Shown one piece after another: positions 56,081-64,000 of a stretch of DNA of 64,000 nucleotides. The stretch is from Sipunculus nudus (lineage: Eukaryota; Annelida; Sipuncula; Golfingiida; Sipunculidae), in NCBI GenBank assembly GCA_026874595.1, contig CM049317.1, positions 17,283,382-17,347,381 on the forward strand. Reading direction: 5' to 3'. The position numbers and the translations under genes are program-made. The notes below the pieces were generated by a model that was not told the origin of the DNA, did no database searches, and was given only the letters and a program-made list of their open reading frames with translations. Each line of letters starts with the position of its first letter. The first letter of the stretch is position 1.

Positions 56081-56697
56081 TTTTCCCCATAAATCATCTT
56101 ACAAAAAGGAAACTAATATAACAGTACAATACAATCACAAAGCGACTTACAACAAATAATATGACAATACAATATATGCAAAACACAAGTGACGCAGCAA
56201 AGTAGTACGTAGAATAAGGAAAGAGTCATACTTAAGAGATAAATGCTACTTGAAACAAAGAACATGAAATAAAACATAATTCGTATATAGTCAAACTTAC
56301 AGTAAGAACAGAATGTCTCTTGCACAAGTATTCTAGTATATATTTAAAAATAAACGTGATCAACTTGTTTAAATTTTGTTCATGATTGCATGAAAATGAT
56401 CTCAGGCTGGAGAAAGAGGGGTTATCATGATTAAAAAAAAAAAAAAAGAGAGAGAGAAGAAAGAAATGATTGGGGGGATTCTTAGAGGTTGTTGTCTGTG
56501 TCAGATGGTTTGAATGATTCTCAACTGCTAAGTTGAGGTTTCAGAAAACATTTCATCCCACTTTTTATAATGTTGGAATATGTTACCATTCTTACAAGCA
56601 ATATTTTTTTTTCAATGGTATAGATCAGTTTGACATATGATTGGTAATTGATGAAATTTGGGATAATATCTTTACATTTACTCACATATATAAATCG

Positions 56698-59600
56698 TTA
56701 AACTAATAATGTGAGGTTGTTTAACAGAGGATTGTTGTTGTAGCTGAAGATAACAGACTTCATACTGAAGCTACTTTCAGGTATTATAATATGTAAATTT
56801 GCAAGCCACTTTTTTAATTGTGATAATATGGTCTGTGTTACACAGCAACTATAAAATATATGCACAAGAGTTTCCTCCTCCTTTTTACAGAGTGAGCAGA
56901 GCTCACTATCAGCTTTACCTATCCTATATAAAAAAGGGTTGAGAGTTATATTTCTGTGAATTATTCTGAACTGAAACATTCTTAATACTTCTGATACTGT
57001 GGTTCTTTTTATGTTCTTGAAGGCTTCAAATACAAAATCTTGACAATCACATTGCATTTCTTTAGACCACTTTTCAATAGCCTTCTTAGGTTCTGTACAG
57101 ACTGCTAGAATTAAATCATTATAAACCTTTTGTGTACTTTCTTGATATTCATTATTGTTTCAATTTTTGGTTTATATGGACTGTAGTTATCCATGTTTAT
57201 ACATGTTTTCACAGTTTTTTCCAAACAACTGGGATAGCATCGATTAAACACATATACTGCATTTTATCTAATTTTGCTTTTGTACTCTCTACAAGTTCTG
57301 CATGTGACTGGAATATATAATTTTTACCATTATATTTTAAAACATCATACAATTTTGTTACACCTGCATTATATAATTCTTTATTATACACCGTTGTTTA
57401 ATCTATTTTGATATGAGAGTTGAAAAATAACTCTTGGCTTAAAATTTCGTCAGGAGTATATACATTTTTGAAATTGTATTTGCACCATGCATTTAAAACA
57501 TCTCTCCAAAATGGATTGCATGTTTTATCAAATTTACCTGTATCACATGACTTAAGGTTACATTTGAATAGGTAAGAGCCCAGTCTCTTAAATTGTTAAT
57601 TAACAATTTGCCTCCAACCTTCATCCAAGGGGCCTGACAAGAAACGCTTTACCTAAGAAATTTTTAAAGAATCAAATTTAGATTTCAAATGTACCATATC
57701 TAGTCCCCCTTTTTCTGCTGGTGCTATAATAGTAGTTCGTTTTATCCTGTCTTGTTTACCCCATATAAATTTCCAAAGTATGGCTTCAATATCATTTATA
57801 TAAGCTAAGGATGGATTTGGTAACACTTGCAGTGCATACGTCAGTTGCGATAAGACGTGAGCTTTTATAATGGTAATTTTCCCTGACAGTGACATACCTC
57901 TGTATGACCATACATGAATTATTGTTCTAATTTTGCTGAGGATTTCTTTATAATTAATGTCTTTCATTTTTCTCCAGTCAGGATGGACAGATATTCCCAT
58001 AATGTTTACTGGTTCAGTGCTCCATTTGAGACCTAACCTTTCTATATCACTTGTTCATCAGCATTAAGTGTCAGAGGCATTACTACAGATTTTTCAACAT
58101 TTATTTTAAGTCCAGAGATTTTGTGAAACATTTCAAATGTTTTAAGAAGTTCTTTAACAGACTGGGAACCACCAGTGAGAGTAACAACTGTATCATCTGC
58201 ATATTGAATTAATTTGTGTTCATAACCCCAAATATTTACACCTTTAATTTTTGCATTATTCCTTATCTTAACAGCTTAAATTTCTGAGGCGAGTATAAAT
58301 AAATAGGGAGACAAGGGGCAACCTTGCCTTAGACCCCTCCTTATAGGAAAGTATGTTGTTGCCCATCCTCTATTTATGACACAACTGTTAATATTTGAAT
58401 AAAGTACTTGTACCCATTTCCTAAAATGTGGTCCAAAATTTATTAAATCTAATGTATTTTGAATGTGGGGCCATTCTAAAAAATCAAAGGCTTTTTCAAA
58501 ATCTATTGATATGAGATAGCTTTTTATCTTATGTTTATTTCAATGTGCAAATATATCTGTAATTTTGATTATATTTTCTCCACTATATCTATTTTTCATA
58601 AATCCTATTGATCGCAGTGAATGATTGAAGGTAGTGTAGTTTTGAGTCTATTAGCTAAGGTCTTGGCAAGTATTTTATAATCTGTATTTAAAAGAGAGAG
58701 AGGACGCCAGTTTTTCAATAATAGAGAATCTTTTTTTCTTTCTCAGGGATAAGGCAGATGATGCCTTGGCGCATTGTCAATGGCAATGTATTGTTGTTAA
58801 AGGAATATTTAATAGCATCCATAAAGTATTTTTTTTAAATCCAACCAAAATTTTTGATAAAATTCTGTTGGGAATCCATCAGGCCCTGGTGTTTTATTGA
58901 TTTTGAGGGATTTTATTGCTTTATGAAATTCAGATGGAGAAAGATCTCCTTCACAAATGAGTGCCTCCTCTCCATTAAGTTTATGTAATTCCTCTTTTGT
59001 AATAAACTGATGGGTACAGCCAACTTGAGTTTCAACTGGTGTATATAAATCTTTATAAAACTGAAACTGTTCTTTTTTAATTAATTTTGTGTCCTCAATG
59101 AGTTTTCCTTTTTTATCTTTCAACTTAAGAATTGATTTTTGTTCAAAGTTTCTTTTTTCTAAATTAAGGAAATATTTTGTTGGTTTATCTCCTTCAGAGA
59201 ACCATCTGGATCTGCATCTGACTATAGCTCCCCTGGTTTGTTCCTCAATGAAGGATTTATGATTATTTACTGTCATTTCCCATTTGCATTTATCTTCTGA
59301 GTTTTTAGTTTTATTATATTGGAGCTGGGCTTTGCGCATTTCTTTCTCTAATAAAATTAATTTATCAAGGATTTTTTTCTTTTTGTTTGTGGCAAAAGCT
59401 ATGCTTTCACGTCTTATTTGACATTTTAATGTATCCCAAAGTGTGGCTGGGTTAGCTTCTATATTATATTTTACAGTCATTTTTATACATTCTTTAATCT
59501 GTTTTATATAAGCCTCATCTTCAAGGAGAGAACAGTTGAGTTTCCAGTAACCTGGCCCGCGTGGATGATCACTTGACATTAAACCTATATTTATCAGTGA

Positions 59601-60292
59601 ATTATCTGTTTTATATCCACTATCAATGTCAGAACTATAAATGTCATTACAAAGACTATCACTGATAAGAAAGTAATCCAGGCGACAAAACACAGGTTTT
59701 GGGTTATGCCTATGCCATGTGTAATTAAGTGTCCCTGGATGTTGTGCTCTCCAGATGTCTGTCAATTGTGCAAGTTCCATCCATTGTAATACTGTCTGTC
59801 TTGATTTTTCTTGAGTGTGTTTATTTCCACCTTCTTTATCAACTGTAGGGTTTATTGTTACATTAAAATCACCAGCAATAATCAGTTTATCTGTATGAAA
59901 GTTAGTTAATGTATTCATAAGATCCAGAAAAAACTCTGGTTTGTCTTTGTTCGGCCCACATAAGTTCACTAAGGTTACATTATGGATCCCTATTGTGGTA
60001 TTAATAATTATAAACCTTCCACATTTGTCTGTCTTAATGTTTTTAACATGGATACCTGATTTGTGTTTGATTAAAACACTGACTCCCTTGGCTTGATTTG
60101 TGCCATGGCTAAAATAAATTTGAATCCCCCACTCTGTTTTCCATCTTTTTCATTCTCTAAACTGCTGTGTGTTTCTTGAAGAAAAACTATATCATATTTT
60201 TTTCTATTGAACCAATAAAATATTTCTCTTCTTTTTACATTACTACCTAAACCTCTTACATTCAAAGATGCAATATTACATATATCTGCCAT
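56698..60292 (-). pseudogene. L1/Tx1 ORF2: endonuclease and reverse transcriptase, broken
   Basis: ATG at 60292 opens MADICNIASLNVRGLGSNVK and FLQETHSSLENEKDG. After a frameshift near 60130 the endonuclease continues with KLIIAGDFNVTINP, CRLDYFLIS and SSDHPRG. RT starts with NKTPGPDGFPTEFYQKFWLD (about 58870), breaks near 58809, and continues in pieces with RRGLRQGCPLSPYLFIL and IQYADDTVVTL (58190-58330). Downstream are WGKQDRIKRTTIIAPAEKGG (57653-58000) and the finger CSLCKKEEETLVHIFYSC (57057-56698). At least six frame breaks or stops are needed to cover it, so it is dead. Confidence 0.85.
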
Positions 60293-62523
60293 GGTAACAA
60301 TTAGCTATGTCTGTTACTCCCTTATCTATGAAAGTTTAATACCCTGTTGAGTTTATCTTGTACATACTATTAGTCTCCAGCAAATAAATATATGGTATCC
60401 ATATCCTGTCTTTTGTATTGATTTGAAATTGGAATGAGAACAAATACACATAAAACATAACAAGCCGCAAATACGTAAAACACGTCTGAAGCATCGTGTA
60501 TAACAGACTTCTTGGTCCTGACACGCAGTAGGTACTGCTGATACTAATACAGCAGCAATAGTACTTGTCTAATGAGATGTTGAAAGGGTTTGTGGCAAAA
60601 TACAACGACTGTTCATGGCTCCTTCTTAAAACTAAAATTGCCTTATATTCCACATAAATTATATAAATGTCAGCATAAATGGTAATGGTATCATAGATGT
60701 ATATTAAATTACTAGAACTAAACAAGCTCATTTAACCTCATATAAATATTCGGCTATACAAGGTTTCAGCAAAATAACCAAGTTGAAGATGTCTAATACA
60801 GACACTGTACTGCAAATTCCTTTATCCAGGTTGATTTATAAGTCTGGTTGACTGGTATTATCCCTAATAGTAAAATATGAATATCCTTTCATTATTATTT
60901 ATTACATTTAAATAATTTATTTATGAATATTTGTGCTATTTAACATTCTCTTTACCCAATGTGATAGATGGATACTGCAAATATATACTGGGTGACTGTT
61001 CAGTAATATCATCTAAACACATATTTAATAGTATTATAGTACTTTAAACCTTAATCTAAAAGTGAAGGTTCCAATTCAAAAAGGGGAATGAATTGACAAT
61101 AATTAATCAAAAGTAATAATAATAAGTTATAAATACCATCTGCAACTAATTCAGATGTATTTCAAAACATCAATGAAGACAAACATGCATATTAACATTC
61201 TAATAACACACCAATAATACCCCAGCAGCCAAACAATGCAATAGCGATAACAGTCTGGGCCAAGTCCAGCACAATCAAGTACCACTGGTAGCCTAATCAG
61301 TTGTTGTGAGTTAAAAATAATAATAGTATCACTTACAGTTGTACTCACTACTTCAACTATTAACATTGAAAGTAACAGTGTTCAAAATATTGGTAAAACA
61401 TCTGAAACTGTTTACAGTATAATTAACAATTGCCCAGGGCCAGCAGATAGTTAATGCTGATAGGAGAGTCAAGAATTAGTAATCAGTAATATTAGAGAAA
61501 ACCGACCAAACAGAGATTTCATGTCTCTGAATAATATATAGGAGATAAAAGTTCATCATTAAACACTTATCACTTACACATTTTTGCTGACTGCAGTTTC
61601 AGATTTGCTGAAATGTTAAACTGTCATTCATATTTTTGAGCAAATACAAAAAAAGTAATAATATTTATATGGCCAATATGTAAACGCGGTCAGGGCTATA
61701 ACAGATCTTAAAAACCTAACATCCTAATTAGTGTGATGGAGGTACCAGTCTGGGTCGGCTACAGCACCAGCGAGTCCCACCAGTAGCCAAGTAAGTAGGC
61801 CTAGTTCTAAGTTAAAAATAATTATAATATCCATAGTAAACAGTGGTAAATGTACTACAGCAACTACTTATAGAACTTACAGTAACAGTGTTTAGATTTT
61901 GTGGTTAACATGGTTAAAGTATCTGAAACTGTTTACAATAAAATAAACAACTATCCGGTGTCGGCCAATGGTAATGGTGAAAGAAGACTCGATATTTAAT
62001 AATTAATATTCAGTTATCAGTGTTTATATTCTAGATCTAGAAAAGAAGTCAAAAATGGAATTTATGGCTCTGCAAAATATATATATGTATATATATAAAT
62101 AAAAAACTTAGAGTTGAGAATTCCTCACCAAACACAAAACACATGACACTTATTCATTGACATTGTTGGTGACTGCAGTTCCTGGATCTGAAATTTATAT
62201 ATTCTGAGCAGAAAAATGATATAACATACGTTCAATACACAAACGTGGTCCGGGCGATAATAAAACTTACAGAATACAGGTCTTTGTTTACAAACTAGTC
62301 TCTGTTGCCCTGTGTTGAAGACTGGTTCCTGCATGAATATTACCATCTACAGATAAATACCTGTTACCTGGACCAGTCTATCGTTATTGACTCACTTCGG
62401 AAGTGTATGCTAATTCTCAGTGGTCAGCTGCAAGATTCCGGATTGCGGCTTACGTAATACCGGGGGTGCTAAGGCAAACACGGTACCGATAAAAGAACAG
62501 CGTGCAAGCGTCATAGTCGATTG
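60293..62523 (-). other. LINE ORF1-ORF2 spacer with two diverged repeats
   Basis: The 2.2-kb spacer is unusually long. Two diverged copies of a 520-580-bp unit lie in tandem: CTGAAACTGTTTACA recurs at 61402 and 61924, and GACTGCAGTT at about 61588 and 62170. No open frame of note. Confidence 0.6.
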
Positions 62524-63284
62524 TTAAGTGTGCTTGGAGTCGTGGATTGTCACCTCTTTGCCGTTGATAATAAGCTTCCCGCGCCAAAAGCGGACCTTCT
62601 GATTGTCGGTATGAGCCTTACACTCATTTGTGGCAGGGCTTTTCTTTTCAGCAAATAGTCCTCTTTGACAAGGTCTTCAACAAAGAAGATTGAACGTTGA
62701 CTCTGGTTGCAGTTTTCCTTTTGCGTCTTGAGAACTGCGTTTCGTGTGGGCCTGCTATAGAGTTTGACTATAATATGTCTTTGTCCCTTTGATTCTGCTC
62801 TCCCTGCCCTGTGTGCGTTCTCGATGTTCACTTTGATATATGAAATTTGTTGATTACCGAGTAATCTCTGTTCATGGATATATTTTGATACAATATCAAT
62901 GCAGTTTTCACCTTTATTTTCTGGTACTCCTATTAGTCTCAGGTTATATTCCCTGCTGTGTCTCTCTAAGTCCAGAAGCTTTTCTTTCATTGCAGTGATT
63001 TGCGCATTTTTCTCACCGTTCTCTGCTCTTAGCATATCTATTTCAGATCTTAATGATTTGTTTTCTGCCTCGGTGCTTTCAAGTTTTTTTTTTGTTGTTT
63101 CAAGATCTGACTGTGTATATTCTAAACTCTGAGTAACTGAATTTATTTTTCTGTCTATTACCATATATTTCTTATCAATTGCAGCCACATCTTTCTTGAT
63201 GCTAACACAGTCATCACACAGGGAATCCTTAACTTTTTTTAGAGCAACTCTGAAGGTTTTTTTCAAGATGCAAACATTTTGCAT
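62524..63284 (-). pseudogene. L1/Tx1 ORF1, one frameshift near the end
   Basis: ATG at 63284 begins MQNVCILKKTFRVALKK. Residues about 35-105 form a long coiled coil (LEYTQSDLETTKKKLESTEA, then KSLRSEIDMLRAENG). The RRM-like core has NLRLIGVPENKG, ENAHRAGR, RHIIVKLYSRPTRNAVL and FVEDLVKEDYLLKRKAL. Near 62620 the frame shifts, and the natural C-terminus (KVRFWRGKLIINGKEVTI) continues in the next frame to TAA at 62524. ORF1 protein trimerises and binds the element RNA. Confidence 0.85.
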
Positions 63285-63540
63285 CTATAATAGCGACAAT
63301 ATGGCTGCTTACCTGCTGAGAGCTCAGTTCGTCCGTGTCCGTTTGAGACGTGTTACTTTTTACACTTTTTGTGTTGTTTCAACGTATTTGTCCATGCTAG
63401 ATTGCTACATTTTTTGTAAGTCACTTTTGCTCATTGACCTCGTTTTAACACTTAAAGGTATTGACATATTATCCAGTGGAATGTTGGATTTACACAGGAG
63501 CACATAAATGCGTGACAAGCTGCCATTTTGACCGGAAGTC

Positions 63541-63556
63541 TAGCATAATACCACTT
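63541..63556. repeat. LINE target-site duplication, right copy
   Basis: TAGCATAATACCACTT abuts the 5' end of the LINE, identical to 56065-56080. Confidence 0.88.
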
Positions 63557-63859
63557 CCTGATCATGGTATATGTCTGGTATCACAATACTACTCGCTAAT
63601 GGTACACGCTAAGTGATTGTGACATAGTGCAATCATAATACAGGGTGCAATCATAATACCCGATATGCAAAACAGTATATTAAACACAGCATACAGAGTC
63701 CAACTGATAAGACATCAGCTAATACATATATCACAGAAGGAATACAGAGTCCACCTGATAATACATCAGTCCTCATGGACTGATAAGGTCCTTCAGTCGA
63801 TAAGGCAAAAGTCATCACAGAGTTCATACACGCGTATATATATAAGGATTCACAATAGT
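63557..63859. other. Non-coding Gypsy-fossil sequence right of the LINE
   Basis: Contains small repeated words (GCAATCATAATAC twice near 63630-63660, ACAGAGTCCA twice near 63694 and 63744). It continues the interrupted LTR element between its coding end and the LINE. Confidence 0.45.
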
Positions 63860-64000
63860 CTAAGATCCATGCTCGGGCTTTATCTGATCCGCATGCTTCA
63901 CTAATATCTCTGGTCCAATTTGGACGCCGAAATCTAATGCATTGAAACGTTTCTCCACGGGATAAGGTCCGTCCCAGCGAAATGCAAATTTCGCAGTAAA
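63860..64000 (-). pseudogene. Gypsy pol C-terminal (integrase-end-like) fragment
   Basis: On the - strand the right edge reads FAFRWDGPYPVEKRFNALDF and KHADQIKPEHG, like the end of Gypsy integrase domains (W-GPY-V, then H-D-IKP). It is cut by the window edge. Fossil of the LTR element at 54831. Confidence 0.6.

Larger units (their letters stand above)
56081..63540 (-). mobile_element. Full-length, decayed L1/Tx1-type LINE
   Basis: A 7.46-kb non-LTR retrotransposon read from 63540 to 56081. The 5' end begins GACTTCCGGTCAAAATGGC, similar to L1 promoters with a YY1-like AAATGGC. ORF1 follows at 63284-62524, then a 2.2-kb spacer, ORF2 (60292-56698), and a 3'UTR of 0.6 kb ending in a short A tail. 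Endonuclease NVRGL/FLQETHS, RT RQGCPLSP and QYADDT, PGPDGFPTEFYQKF, the GGLDMV region and a C-terminal CxxC...H...C finger are typical of the L1/Tx1 clade. A perfect 16-bp target duplication shows that insertion was standard and full length. Several frameshifts and stops make it inactive. Confidence 0.9.
54831..64000 (-). mobile_element. Gypsy-type LTR retrotransposon fossil, 3' portion
   Basis: Only the 3' end of the element is in the window, on the - strand. Its parts are a 3' LTR (54831-55178), a purine-rich tract next to it, a non-coding stretch, and at the right edge (about 63860-64000) a segment like the C-terminal end of a Gypsy pol/integrase region. An L1/Tx1-type LINE (56081-63540) sits inside the non-coding stretch. 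The element inserted into a family-B repeat at 54830. Its 5' half lies outside, so completeness cannot be judged; the copy is not whole here. It must be older than the LINE inside it. Confidence 0.68.

Overview
The window looks like nuclear DNA of a bivalve or similar mollusc. It is AT-rich, has small GT-AG exons in multi-kilobase introns, C-type lectin receptor genes, APE-type LINEs, a Gypsy LTR fossil, tRNA-derived SINEs, and several non-autonomous elements built of internal tandem units ending in a hairpin plus CTAG. Nothing bacterial, viral-episomal or organellar is visible. Species cannot be named from the sequence alone.

Region 1 (1-22.9 kb, + strand) is the 3' half of a ced-6/GULP1 engulfment-adaptor gene. 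Five exons (135-305, 6467-6617, 13763-13843, 14633-14781, 17801-17878) are joined in consistent phase and end in the family's typical C-terminus, with AP-2-type motifs (FEDNF, DPFG), a proline-rich stretch and a clathrin-box-like LLDL. The introns are loaded with repeats: an inverted-repeat hairpin (445-985), a Helentron/HINE-like element with ten 180-bp units (3146-5034), and a nearly intact antisense LINE (8210-13231) flanked by an 11-bp target-site duplication. The 3' flank and probable 3'UTR (19.17-22.96 kb) is duplicated in diverged form at 50.25-53.22 kb. Comparing the two copies dates and delimits two inserted elements.

Region 2 (23-27.5 kb) is repeat-rich: a 144-bp array carrying nine nuclear-receptor-like AGGTCA motif clusters (24.5-25.7 kb), long G tracts, and a fresh 131-bp tandem duplication.

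Region 3 (28.1-39 kb) holds two paralogous transmembrane C-type-lectin-like receptor genes arranged tail to tail. The + strand gene (28117-35694) can be modelled completely: signal peptide, two CTLDs, stalk, TM segment, and a cytoplasmic tail with a YxxV tyrosine. Two GC-AG introns are needed to keep its frame. The - strand paralogue (38977-36787) keeps several matching exons but appears damaged in its second CTLD. The + gene's last intron contains an odd 11-bp-periodic CGAATGC sequence and SINEs.

Region 4 (39-50 kb) is mostly non-coding: minisatellites at 42.8-43.65 and 48.0-48.5 kb, and a 1.9-kb element with about 275-bp inverted arms (46.07-47.95 kb).

Region 5 (50.2-64 kb) holds the duplicated ced-6 3' flank, three further HINE-like copies, and the 3' end of a Gypsy-type LTR fossil on the - strand (3' LTR 54831-55178, pol end at the right edge). 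That fossil is split by a full-length but decayed L1/Tx1-type LINE (56081-63540) flanked by a 16-bp target-site duplication. No tRNA or rRNA gene or CRISPR array was found. Functionally the window pairs an engulfment adaptor with nearby lectin-like receptors; any working link between them is speculation.
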